From Luzula sylvatica (lineage: Eukaryota > Streptophyta > Magnoliopsida > Poales > Juncaceae): a stretch of 64,000 nucleotides of DNA. The DNA lies in assembly GCA_946800325.1 (NCBI GenBank), contig OX326959.1, positions 47,615,566-47,679,565 on the forward strand, written 5' to 3'. The notes below the pieces were generated by a model. That model worked only from the letters and a program-made list of their open reading frames with translations. It did not search any database and had not been told where the DNA came from. Within the stretch, counting starts at the first letter, position 1. Every line of letters starts with the position of its first letter. Shown here one piece after another: positions 1-11,689 of the stretch. A program made the translations under genes and the position numbers.

Positions 1-220
1 GTGACTTTCTAAAAATCCTTAAAACATAGTGTAAAATAATTAGGAATACTTAAATGGCTACAAAGAAAAAATATTTATAAAAAAATCAATGATTAATCAA
101 TGGTCAAAATTTTGCCACATATCATAATTTAATAGCTAAAAATTTTTGATGAAAAAGTGATGATGTGACACAAGAAAATTGTACAAAGTTGGATAAAAAA
201 TAAGGATGGTGGTAAATTTT

Positions 221-814
221 CCCTTACCGTGAAATTGTGATCTTATTATAAAACATAGTGATTGTATTTCTGGAATTCTTCAATAATCTAACTTGACAAA
301 TATGCTCAGTTTTCGCCGACATCTTAATATTCTAAATTAACTACATTATTCTGCATCTATTTTTTTCCTTCTAGTTTGGTGTATATTTCCTAAGTGCAAC
401 TATCACAACAAATATACGAGTATCTAGTTATATGCGTCCATATCATAGTAAATACATGAACACAACATACATTTAGTATTATGAGGTTTACATATGATAG
501 AACAGTCACGCATTTCGTCCTCATTTTATTTGTTGTATTGTTCTCAGATTATTCATTTCAGAGATAAAATTTAGGGTAAAACTTAAAAGTTATAACAACC
601 TATATGCACCAATGTTTAACACGCCCCTCAGAAGTCAGAAATCATAAACTAAAAAAAAAGAGTTCATAAACAAATGATTTGGTCAGTGAATAAAAATCTA
701 AAAATATATTTTCTTATAATTATAATAAAATTATGGTAAAATAATATATCGTTAAATCAAGCATGCATGATATTTAGGATTATTTGCGAAAGGATTTTCG
801 TTTCATACAATTCT
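221..814. repeat. Directly repeated spacer segment, copy 1
   Basis: This segment is repeated in the same orientation at 4051-4565 and, more diverged, at 6478-6820. Shared landmarks in order are: TTATTATAAAACA; ATGCTCAGTTT(T/C)CGCC; AAGTGCAACTATCACAACAA; a block ending CTCAGAAGTCAGAAATCATAAA; and AAATCAAGCATGCATGATAT. No coding potential is visible. The rest of 1-1269 is AT-rich spacer with no gene. Confidence 0.8.
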
Positions 815-1296
815 CAATCTTGAAATCAGAGACACGATGAAGACATTAATGACACGAACACAATCCATATAATGTTTCATCCGTCAAGTACGTTCAATAT
901 ATGAAGACTTTCATATATTCGTGTTATTAAATGATAATCGTTTATCAACGTTGGTAGAACTATAACGAATTTCTAATCATCATGATATTTTTATTATGTA
1001 TATTAATGTTCCTGCTAATATTCAAGGTATGTGAATATTTTAGAGTTTAATATTTACTATCACTTAAAATTATGAGGTTTAAAATCAAGTGCATCATCTT
1101 GAACACTTTTAAATATAAATATTAGAATTTATGGAACAAGACGTAAATAACATCCAATTCGTATATATAACATATGATAATTTTTAGAACACAAATGAAG
1201 TAGGATTTTACTGTCATACTAATTTCTCCCAGTTTTTTTGCTCAATGATCCTCTTAATCGCTTCTCAATGGCATGTTTGATTTGAGGGATTGTGAT

Positions 1297-1338
1297 ATAC
1301 ATGGATAGTGAAATACATGTATTTCACTATCCATGTAT
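1297..1338. repeat. Perfect 42-bp palindrome
   Basis: The two halves, ATACATGGATAGTGAAATAC.. and its exact reverse complement, meet at 1317/1318 without a spacer. It lies just inside the left terminal repeat of the 1270-4039 element and would form a loopless hairpin. Confidence 0.85.
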
Positions 1339-1567
1339 TTGGTAATCCATGTGAGTTGTTTGATTTGTTGTATTTTGAAATCATGTATATGAAATCCTTT
1401 GTTTGATTTTTGGTGCAAAATACGGGATTTTAATATTTTAATATCTAATCCCTTATTATATTATATTGTTTTATATCATATTATATTATACTGTATTATA
1501 TCATATTATATTATACTATATTGTTTTATATTATATTATATGATATGATATGATATTATATTATATC

Positions 1568-2971
1568 TGTTGGTTAATTTTAACCTAGAGGGGGGGTGAA
1601 TAGGTAATCCTAATCTACAATTTTCGATTTGGTGTACCAATTTTCAATGTTGCGGAAGCTTAAAATGATAGACGTAAATAAATGCAAATACCAAAGAGAT
1701 GAACACACGATGTTTGTTACGGAGTTCGGTAGGTGGTTGCTTTGAAGCTTTAACTCACCCGTTACTTGCTTAATCGACCGATTCGATTAGTGGCAAGTAC
1801 CTACGTCTCCGGGAAGGCCTTGTGCCGTTTCGGCGTTCGATTGAATTCCAACTCACTCGTATAAGGTTTTGCCTAGATCGATTTACACGTTTTCTATCGA
1901 TCTATGGCGGGCTTTACACTTCAAGAATTAGCCTATTACACGTTTCTAATACGAACTACAACGTGATCGGTCACGTGAGTTGGGAATCGTATAGAAGGGA
2001 AGAATCGAAGATAGATCTTGGATCTAGAGTGTTGAATCACACTATCAAGAGATTTGGGAAATCACGGCTTGTAATCTTTCTCTCTTTTAGATGTAGAAAT
2101 GAGTTTTTGTAACAGGTTGGGAGAGAGAAGGTGTAAGTGGTTCTATTTATATCATCCATAGAAACCACTTAACCTGTGTAAAAATTACATAGTTCGTTCG
2201 AACGTACTGTTTGGTTCGTTCGAACGAACTTGAATTTGAACTAGCCGTTTCAAAGGAATTTTCATAAACACGATGAGTTCGTTCGAACGAACAATTATGT
2301 TCGTTCGAACTAACATGAACTTGTTCATGGTTCGTTCTACGAATCAAGAACGAACCATGGAGGTTCGTTCGAACGCACATATTGGTTCGTTCCAACGAAT
2401 ATTTATTGTGTCTAGATTTGTTTATTTTTCTCACAACACCAGGTATCGATTCGTTCGAACGAATTATTCTTTTCGTTCGAACGAACTTAGAGTGGTTCAT
2501 GGTTCGTCCTTGAGTTGAACGAACCAAAATGGTTCGTTCGAACTAACATATGGGTTCGTTCGAACGAATATTTATTGTCTCTAGTTTTGTGAGTTTTCTC
2601 ACCATGCCAGGTCTTGGTTCGTTCGAACGAACTATTTGTTAGTTCGAACGAACCATACTGGTATGGTGAGTTTCCTTGTTGATCATCGTGTTTCGAATTT
2701 ATCTTTTGATATTGATAAATATGAGATGTTCTTTGGAATACCTATGGTTTATTTTGATGATCCCAACTCACGGAAAGCTTCGACGTCTTGAGTTCTTCAA
2801 AGTCTTGACGCCTTTCATTTCACGAACGATCTTCGTCTTGAATTCTTCAAACGTCTTTTTCGATCATCCTTGGTCTGTTTTACGTACTTCTCCTACAAGT
2901 TGGTCTTAACTGAAACCGTTAGTATTGATAGTGTTTTGACATAATCAAACCTTAGGATATTTGGATCAACA
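1568..2971. mobile_element. Solo LTR with 5-bp target-site duplication
   Basis: The element begins TGTTGG and ends CAACA, the TG..CA form of retrotransposon LTRs. It is flanked on both sides by ATATC (1563-1567 and 2972-2976), which is a 5-bp target-site duplication. At 1404 bp with no internal coding region it is best read as a solo LTR left by recombination. It sits inside ATATT satellite. The 3' third carries about 13 copies of a palindromic motif (separate entry). The orientation of the parent element is not established, and the superfamily (Copia or Gypsy) cannot be told from the LTR alone. Confidence 0.8.
2188..2660. repeat. Array of TTCGTTCGAACGAA palindromes inside the solo LTR
   Basis: About 13 exact or near copies of the self-complementary motif GTTCGTTCGAACGAAC occur in 470 bp, at roughly 2192, 2213, 2277, 2298, 2364, 2384, 2447, 2471, 2530, 2551, 2616 and 2639, with irregular spacing. 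The open frames seen on both strands here arise only because the motif reads SFERT-like in either direction. A diverged version (TTCCGTTCGAACGGAA) occurs at 12338-12450. Confidence 0.85.
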
Positions 2972-2976
2972 ATATC

Positions 2977-3840
2977 ATATAATATTATATAACATAATAT
3001 TATATTATATTATATTGTTTTATATTCTATATTCTATTGCTTTAAATAATATTATATTATAATATATTCTATTATATTATATTATACTATATGATATTAT
3101 ATTATATTATTTTATATTATACTGTTTTATATTTATATTATATTATATTATATTATAGTATATTATATTATATTATATTATAGTATAGTATAATATAGTA
3201 TAATATATTGTATTATTACGTGATATGATATGATATGATATTATATTATTTTATATATTGTTTTAAATTATATTATATTAAATTAAATTAAATGATATTA
3301 TTTTATATTTTATTGTTATATATTATATTGCTTTATATTATATTATATTATATTATATTACTTTATATTATATTATATTGTTTTTATTTTATTTTATTTT
3401 ATATTGTTTTATATTATATTATATTATATTATGTTATATTATTTTATATTATACTATATTATACGAATTATATTATAAATTATATTATTATTCTATATAT
3501 TCCATTCTATTCTATTATACTATATTATACTATATTATGTTATAGTGTTTTATATTATATTACATTATATTATAACATATTATAATATTATATATTATAT
3601 TGTATATTATTTTATTTTATACTATATTATACGAAATTATATTATATTATATTATATTATATTGATTTATACTATATTATATTATATTGCTATATATTAT
3701 ATTATAAGATATTATATTATATTATATATTGTTTTAAATTATATTATATTATATTAAATTAAATTAAATTGTACTATATTGTTTTGTATTATATTATACA
3801 ATATAGTATAATATTATTTAATATTACATTATATTACAAT
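2977..3840. repeat. ATATT-type AT satellite
   Basis: This is a nearly pure A/T pentanucleotide-like repeat (TATAT/TATTA units with occasional TGTTTT). It continues the 1436-1562 tract on the other side of the solo LTR. Long Ile/Tyr-rich frames in it are composition artefacts. Confidence 0.9.
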
Positions 3841-4050
3841 AATTTTGGAGAAATGATTTTATAATCAAATACATGAATAAGCTTATCCATGGATTTGTAA
3901 TACCAATTTTTAAGTGGTGGTACAAAATACCGGGACAAGAAATACTATCCCATTTAATCCCTCAAATCAAACAAGAAATTTTAGGTTTATCCCGAATATT
4001 GAAATCATATCTCATCTAATCCCTCAAATCAAACAAGCATTATCTATCGT

Positions 4051-4565
4051 TTTTCCTTACCATGAAATTATAATTATAATCTTATTATAAAACAAAGTGA
4101 TTACATTTCTGAAATTTTTCAATAATCAAACATAACAAATATGCTCAGTTTCCGCCAGTGTATATTTTCTAAGTGCAACTATCACAACAAATGTACGAGT
4201 ATATAGTAAATGCATGAACACAACATACATTTAGAATGAGTTTTACATGTGATTGAATAGTCACACGTCTCGTCCTCATTTTATTTGTTGTATTTTTCTC
4301 AGATTATTCATTTCACAGATAAATTTTAGGGCAAGAGTTATAACAACTTGTATGCACGAATGTTTAACACGTACTATACGCTCAGAAGTCAGAAATCATA
4401 AATTAAAAAAAAAAAGTTCACAAAACAAATGATTTGGTTTGTGAATAAAAATCTATTAAATATATTTTCATATAATTATAATAAAATTATGGTAAAATAA
4501 TATATAGTTAAATCAAGCATGCATGATATTTAGGATTATTTACGAAAGGACTTTCGTTTCATATC
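4051..4565. repeat. Directly repeated spacer segment, copy 2
   Basis: This is homologous to 221-814 along its whole length, with small indels. It starts at CCTTACCATGAAATTATAAT and ends near GAAAGGACTTTCGTTTCATA. It immediately follows the 1270-4039 element, so that element lies between two copies of the same sequence. The stretch 4566-4962 after it is AT-rich spacer with nothing recognisable. Confidence 0.8.
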
Positions 4566-4964
4566 TCATAATTTGAGGCTTTAATTGTAAAATTAAAGTC
4601 AAAAGCAACACATAACTTGTAGTCCAACTTGTCTCAATATCTAATATTTGAAAATCAATCTAAAAAAAATCAGTTAGTATTCCAAACAAAATTTGTGTTT
4701 TTTTTATTAAATCAAAATAATCTGTGTTGTACGAAAATAATATAATACAAGTCATTTACTTTTCTTAACTTTTTACTTTTAATTGAAATTTCCCTTTTTA
4801 AAAAAAATATTTAGGTTACTAGAAAATTGCATGCTATAATTTTTTTGTTATTAAAGAACTTACAAGTGACGACCTTTAATTTATTGTGATATAAATTCAA
4901 CTACTTGCGGCATGATATCATTGACTGCACACAAATTCGATAAACGATATCCGGATATCATTTC

Positions 4965-5590
4965 TAGGGATGTCAATGGGTTGGGTAATACCCGTGTCCG
5001 ACGAGTACCCGATTATGCCTACCGCGGGTCGGGTTACCTGATTAAAAAATATCCGGGACGGATACGGGTAGGGTATGGGTGAGGTCGTACCCGACACGTG
5101 GATATACGCGACTCGAAACCGGTTATTAATAATCTTAGTTATATTAATATTTTAATATATTTTTTACTATTTTTTGTTGTTTTTAAATGATTTTAATCTA
5201 TTTTTTCTATTATTCTTTATTGTACAATTTATTTTTATTTTTTCTATTTGTTTAGTAAATAAAAATAAAATAAATAAGTTCCTAGATTTATGTTTATTTA
5301 TTTATTTATTTTACTGTTATTTAACGTTTCTTTAGTTTCATAAAATATTTTCTACTTAAAAAATTTTGTGGTGTAATTTTATGATATTATTATGTTATGT
5401 AGTGAAATTTTAATTTGAGAATATATATTTTTCGTTAGTATATTTTAATGTTTTTTTTTATATATTTAGGTATGGATAAAAATTCTTGTGGGTAATCCGA
5501 AAACCTGCGGGTACTAAACGGGGCGGATAAAATTATCCGTTTAGTTGACGGATCGGGTATGAATATTATCCGATTAAGATGTGACATGGA
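4965..5590. mobile_element. Possible hAT-like non-autonomous element
   Basis: It begins TAGGGATGTCAATGGG and carries many GGGTACCCG-like words near both ends. Those two traits are common in plant non-autonomous hAT elements. The interior (about 5130-5460) is AT-rich. A matching right terminus and an 8-bp duplication were not found, so the right boundary is approximate. The following 5591-6477 is AT-rich spacer without a gene. Confidence 0.4.
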
Positions 5591-6477
5591 AATTGAATGA
5601 TGGGATAAACAGAGAAAAGTTAGTGAATTCTACGATATGCTCTAGAAGGGCCAGAAGATCACAATTTTCGCTCAGGAAACAGACAAACTTTCATTGGTTT
5701 TGCATGTAAAATTCTATTATGCTCATATTTCCCCCATCATTTTCGTGATGACATCATCCCACCCAATTAACACCTTAATTAATGAGGTGTATTAACGATT
5801 AATACATAACTAATAAAAAAATTAATATGTCCTTAACGTCTCCATCAATTAACAATTAATTAAAAATACTTAAAAATTAATAATTATGCATTAACGAGTC
5901 ATTATAATAACAATTATAATGTTAATTGCCCGTGATTCTATTATGATGATGCCATCATGAAAATGGTCGGGTAATACGCATCATATGTATCAGTGTTTAT
6001 ATATGTCTAGAACAATTTACTTTTCTGTACTGGAATATTTTTTGTTAATTTTGTACAATAAATTATGAATTTTATGACCGAGCACGCATCTTCATTTAAG
6101 ATTGTAAATGCATTAGATTGCAATCTTGCAATCGAAATTTAATATATTTTAATGAGAATAAATGTTGTAAAATTAAATTATCAAATTAAATTATTTCAAT
6201 CATTAGTAACATGTTGGATGCAACACAAAATAATAATTGTCTATCTATAACTAATCCAACAATATATCTCTAATTTTTTTCCAAAATCCACCACACTAAT
6301 CCACAATACTCTCTATCACTACTTCGGAACAAATTAATTTTGAGTAGTCTCTCCTACTTCAATAGTTCACCCATCTTTTGTTAACTTTTTGTAACATAAT
6401 CACTATAATGGCTTTATAAACATGCACATGTTCATTTATCAAGTTAGAATAGACTTTTTTGATGTTCTTCGACAATC

Positions 6478-6820
6478 AAAGATAATCATTAAAACTCGTA
6501 TTCAGTTTCCGCCAACATCTTAATAGTCTAAATCAACTACATAATTATGCATCTATTTTATTTGATCTGTAAGTATCCATTTATACGTGCTACTGTCACA
6601 ACAAATGCACGAGCATTTTGTTATCCGTGCCATACAAAATGCATCGATGCATCATGCATGTAGTATTGAGATATGTATGTAAGAATAGTCATGAGTTTTG
6701 CCCCTTCCATTTTATAGTAAAAAGTATACGAAATTATATGTGTCGATATTTAACATGTACAAAGTTCCCCCTCAAAGTTTTAGCTAGAGTACTATATGCT
6801 TAGAAGTCATGAACTGAGAG
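6478..6820. repeat. Directly repeated spacer segment, copy 3 (diverged)
   Basis: It shares CAGTTTCCGCCAACATCTTA, CTACTGTCACAACAAATG and AGAAGTCATGAA in the same order as the copies at 221-814 and 4051-4565, with more substitutions and gaps. It ends about 100 bp downstream of the stop codon side of the LdpA-like gene. Confidence 0.65.
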
Positions 6821-6920
6821 CATGTTTATTAATAAAATTTGAGAAATACTAAAAGCTTTTGCAAGCCCAACAAAATTTTGCAAATATATAAGATCACTAA
6901 TAATACTAACCAGTAGGAAT

Positions 6921-9880
6921 TTAAACGGAGGAATCCTCGAGACATTTGATCGGCTCTAATAAATTCGAAGCTTGTTTTAATGCCTCGACAAGATATTCAG
7001 GATGCTCCTCGATTCTTGCATACCCATTTGGTGTTGGTATCTTTCGCAAAACCTTCCCTACAATCTATACAGACAAATCTTTAAAATTAAAAAAAAAATT
7101 ATAAATAATGAGGAACAATTATATTTTAACATTTAAAAACCATCAATTTATCATGCATACTCTGTAAAACCAAAAACATTTTTAGAAAAGACGGGAAATT
7201 AAAATATCATCTTTTAACCCAAATATGTTATATTGATTTTTTCTGTTTCATTTTTTTTTTTTCATTTTTGTCCATTTAAGAATGCATAAGCAAATGGGTA
7301 TGTATAATGTATATAATACATTATTACCTTCCGAGCATATCCACCAAAAGCTATTCCGCCTATTAAAGCATCCTTGTTGGTACCACATTTGGTACGAAAT
7401 AGACCCTCCTTCTTCAAGTAGTTTACAGTGTGAGAGTTGGTACCGCCAGCCAGTTGATAAAACCCTTCACAAGAAAATACTTCAGAGATTAAAAAAAAAA
7501 ATTCAATACTGTTACCCCAAATACAAAATCCCAATAAATTGATTTCAATTTCATCCAATACAAACTTGTTATTAGATTAACACAACTAATTAATCAATGA
7601 TCTCCAATTGAGATATTAAACTTCAATCGGGATCAATTTAACCAAATTAGCGTCAATTTATTTCCAATTATCAAGTTGAACATGCATTACCATGTAATCA
7701 TTGATCCATACCAAGTAAAATCAAAACAAAATTAGTTATTTCAATGTACCGTGAGGTTTACTAATTGTAGAGGTCAACTTGATTGCATATGAAATTGCTT
7801 CCTTCGTAGCACCCTTACCAATGTCGCCACTCATAGGCCGTCCATCTAGCTGAAATTCATTTTAAATTAGTCAATTGTATCATTTGCTATCATGCAAAAT
7901 AATAATCATAATCTGAAGGAAATAGAAAAAAGAAACCTGCCATAGATTGTAAGATGGAGGGTGAGATTGCATAATTGAGTATATCTCGTTCATAATTTCA
8001 ATTGTTGATTCGCCAACATAAGGCATACTAACCTAAAGTTATATGCCATTTTCAAATCATAATTCGCCACGAGTAAATGAGAGGAAAGAAGGGAAAATAT
8101 TGTAAATTAATTTGACATTATAAAGACATACTGCAATTAATTTGACTTGCTCAATTGAGTCACTCAGGCTAGACCAAAGCTCGGTGAATAATTCAGAACC
8201 CCTACAAAACTTTAAATCATCAAACTTATAAAACAACAACTAAATTGAGTCACGATTGCTAAATTGAGGGTTGAAGAAGAAAATGGTAAATTAATACCTT
8301 CCACTAGTATGAATTTCTAGGGCATCAACATCGTCCCTTTTCAAAAGGTTGCATGTAGTAATTGGATCTCTCACGTATGTCATAGCTCCTATTAAATGGT
8401 ATATTGAACTCAAACTAATTAACAAATAAGAACCATTGACCCGTTATTATGCAATGATATTAATTTTGCATTGCATATAATATTAAAGTAAAAAATGTCT
8501 ATATCAAGTAGAATAACATAAAAAATAAAGATATAATGTTTGCAAGTTCTTAACTTGGTAGTGACAATTAACTTTCTCAATAAGGCAATTTTTTGAAACA
8601 ATAAAGGGTATATTTAGAAAAGTAAGAATTTTTTTTAACAAAAAATAATTAAAAAAAAATCGTACTTATTCTATCAAAAGGGCACACAGACAAGCATCGA
8701 CCACACCCATAGCATCTCTCTGTTATCACACCACCCTACAAAAAAATTACACGACTCCAATACATATTTAACTTCAAAATAACTTCAAAATAAAAATAGT
8801 GTAATAAAAAGAAAAGAGGCTAACATAATAATTAACAAATATACCTCAAATTTGGTACTAATTTGATCAAGATTTGGTACTAAATTGAGAGATATAGCAT
8901 CGGCAGGACAAACTGGTTCACACGGCCTAGAGCAATCACTCGGGCACTCATGAGGATCAAATTCTAACAAAGTAAATAGAAAGGCAATAAATGATACTTT
9001 GACTCAATTAATCATGTTTTCATTGGTTAACCCATAATTGTTCAAAATTAATTTGGTTAATTTTTATGCTTTAATTATGCCATTATGAATAAGTACCAGC
9101 TTTGCGAAAATGAAGGTCTTGTTGATCATCATTAACGCTAATCATCACCCATGGTCGATCAACGGCTGAGATTGCCTGAGCCACATTAATCCCTTCATTC
9201 ACTGCATTTACCACCGACTCATCAGCCGCACAATCTATACAATCCACTGCAAAAAAAAAAATGAATAAAAAAAAATCAAATATCATAATTATAATTATTT
9301 ACTTTGATGGTTCTAATGGTGTGTTTTTTTACCTCCAGCAAGAGTGTAGACGAGGGAAAGATTCCTTACATCGGCCACGTCCTAGAAAGGGTATATTAAT
9401 AAATTTAGACTTTGTAAGGGTATGTAAGTAAGAAAAATGAAGGTTCTTTCCACTCTTTAAAGTTCCATGAAAACTTAATCAACAGTGAAATGATACATAA
9501 TTACTAAAATCAATAGTGAAATAAGTCAAATGGAGTCATCGAGAAGTTATTGGATATATACAATTTGCAAGAATCTGAATGAAATACAAAAAAAAGTCTC
9601 AATTTTCCACAGAACAGTATAAATATAAGCTCAAACCGAAGCAGAAAAAGGTAGATAGGAAAATTTGTAAGGAGAATTGCGGAAACAATCGATTGGTTTA
9701 ATTTTTCACCTCAAAGCTGGCACCGCAAATGAGCTTGACCCAGTCCCCGCGCGTGAGAGATTCTACCGGCGCTGGAATAGACTTAGTACAAGTAGCGGTC
9801 GTGAACCGAGCTTGGGTTTGCACTGAGCTCAGGATCAAGGATTTGTTTGGAGAAGCAAGGAGGGAACGGAGAGACAGCAT
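6921..9880 (-). CDS. LdpA-like plastid iron-sulfur protein
   Basis: Eleven exons (complement): 9710-9880, 9333-9381, 9097-9246, 8845-8963, 8666-8735, 8298-8388, 8132-8201, 7937-8032, 7750-7849, 7328-7464, 6921-7064. All introns are GT..AG and all phases close, giving 398 residues. The first ~40 residues are Ser/Thr/Arg-rich with few acids, like a chloroplast transit peptide. The mature part opens DWVKLICGASFED, typical of the cyanobacterial LdpA family. Two cysteine clusters suit 4Fe-4S centres: C130/C134/C138/C142 (CPSDCSRPCEPVCP) and C171/C174/C177/C181 (CYGCGRCLSVCP). In cyanobacteria LdpA feeds redox state to the circadian clock. The plant role is not known to me. The last exon uses the acceptor TATAG|ATT, because this restores ARKIVGKVLRKIPTP. 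Confidence 0.9.
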
Positions 9881-9971
9881 CGAGTCGTCGGAAATCTGTT
9901 ATCCATTGAGAAATTTGCAGATAGGGTGTACGTACACCGGCGGGTTGGGTGGGTTTAACCCTAACCCAATT

Positions 9972-11217
9972 AGGGGATGTCAACGGTTCGGATAGTGGTC
10001 ATGCCAGATCCATATACATATTTTTTTCGGATACGAACACAGGTACGGAATTATCCATATCCGGATACGGTTCGGATACGAGTTTTTTTCGGATATTAAA
10101 ACGGATACTATGTTATCATAACATAACTTACTTTTTAGCTATACGTATATATAAGTTATGACATGAACGATATATATTTAAACGTAATTTTATTATTGTG
10201 ATTTTAAATCATTTCCAAATCATTAATTTGTATATGATTTTTTAACAAATATCAAATATAATCTATGTTGCACGGATACAGATACGGCTATTTTCAAAAA
10301 ATTACGAATACGAATACGGCTATATAATTATTAGTTTAATATATTTATATTATATATAATTAATAAATAAGTAATAAATTAAATAATAAATTAATAATAT
10401 TTTTAAATTAAATATCATGACAATAAATAATATCAACCAAGCAATACAAGTATCATAAAGCTATCATAAACTTGTTTCAGAAATATTTTAGAATTAATCT
10501 AGAAGTATTCTAGAAGTATCATATATAATTTATGTAAAAGTAATATGGGCCAAAATATATAATAGGCAGAAGTATTCTAAATGGAGTATCCCCGTCGTAT
10601 CATGAACGTATCCCCAGCCGTATCCTGTCGTATCCCCGTATTCGAAAAAAATAAATAATAAAATATTCGGATACGCCACGTGGCGTATCCGATACGTATC
10701 CGAGCCGTATCGCACAAGTATTCGTATCGAATACATGTATCATCAGGATATTTCTGTATTTTTGAAGTATCCCCGTAACATAGAATATAATACATAAAAA
10801 TAATATATAATATACGTATCCGGATCCGGTTACGGATACTCGAATCCGGTTCCGAGTATCCGGATCCTAAAAATATCCGATTCCGGAACACGGATCCGCT
10901 ACCGCACCAAAATCGAATATCGAATCCGATTTCGGATCCTAAAATTAACAACCATATCCATATCCGGATCCTCTTGGGTCGGGATATTTTTATAATTTAG
11001 AAAAAAATAGCATACCGTATAATTTATATTAAAAACAAAAAATAATTATTTCAAAATTTGAAGTTATGTGAGTCGGGTTGGTTAATGCGGATTTTTAGTT
11101 TCAAACTCGTAACCCGTTCCATACTTTCGGATTTCTCAAAATTCCAATCCGATTCCTATCCAACAACTTAGAAATCCACAAAAAAAAAATTGTTGGAAAA
11201 TTTTATGTACATCCCTA
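9972..11217. mobile_element. hAT-like element with a second element nested inside
   Basis: The ends AGGGGATGT and ACATCCCTA are near-inverse, and the left end continues CAACGGTTCGGATA, a pattern common in plant hAT-type non-autonomous elements. The arms are rich in GGATACG/CGTATCC words. No transposase frame is present. It starts 92 bp upstream of the LdpA-like start codon, so it probably lies in that gene's promoter or 5' UTR. A complete MITE (10263-10783) is inserted in it. Confidence 0.5.
10263..10783. mobile_element. hAT-type MITE with 8-bp target-site duplication
   Basis: The ends are CTATGTTGCACGGATAC and the inverse GTATCCCCGTAACATAG. The flanks AATATAAT at 10255-10262 and 10784-10791 are identical, an 8-bp target-site duplication typical of hAT elements. 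The 521-bp interior is AT-rich, non-coding and flanked by GATACG/CGTATC arms. It belongs to the same family as 17272-17415. Confidence 0.8.
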
Positions 11218-11689
11218 TTTGCAGATGTGCCTTCGTAATACTTGGGCTTGTTTATATGCTCAACGATTGCTTGGATCTATATTCGGGAAAATTTACCAAA
11301 GTTTTAATATTACTAGTTTTAGAGCGAGATTGATTGTGTTTGTGAGATTATTGGAGTTGAACTAATTGTTATTTAATTTCGTTCATATGTTTATTTATTT
11401 TTTTGGTTTATTTTTGTGTGCATCAGGTAACTATTCAACTCACCAAATCAGCACGTTTGCTAATCTCTTCTTGCACTCGGGAAAATCACTATTTGGAAAA
11501 AAAAAAATCCGTAAATTGGTAAAGAATTTGGTTAGTGTTTGTTTCTATATTCATAATTAATTCTAAAAATCTGATTAGTGCATTATTTTTATTTTCGTAT
11601 GCAAAATTTAATTTAATTGGTTGATCATATCTACAATTTGGTACCGATTTTGGAGCCATTTTTTGGTACATATATGAACTCTACAAATA

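Larger units (their letters stand above)
1270..4039. mobile_element. Composite terminal-inverted-repeat element filled with ATATT satellite
   Basis: The left end reads GGCATGTTTGATTTGAGGGA and the right end is its near-exact inverse (TCCCTCAAATCAAACAAGC, ending about 4038). A second inverse copy sits just inside the right end (3958-3976). The interior is almost entirely a degenerate ATATT satellite (1436-1562 and 2977-3840). The satellite is interrupted by a solo LTR (1568-2971). No transposase is visible, so this is a non-autonomous element. A clean target-site duplication was not found. Confidence 0.6.

Noticed and set aside
2147..2527. Overlapping frames on both strands with FERT/SNE repeats
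   Set aside because: Produced by the TTCGTTCGAACGAA palindrome, which reads alike on both strands.
3292..3757. Open frames of 97 and 70 codons rich in Ile/Tyr/Leu
   Set aside because: They lie wholly in ATATT satellite; composition artefacts.
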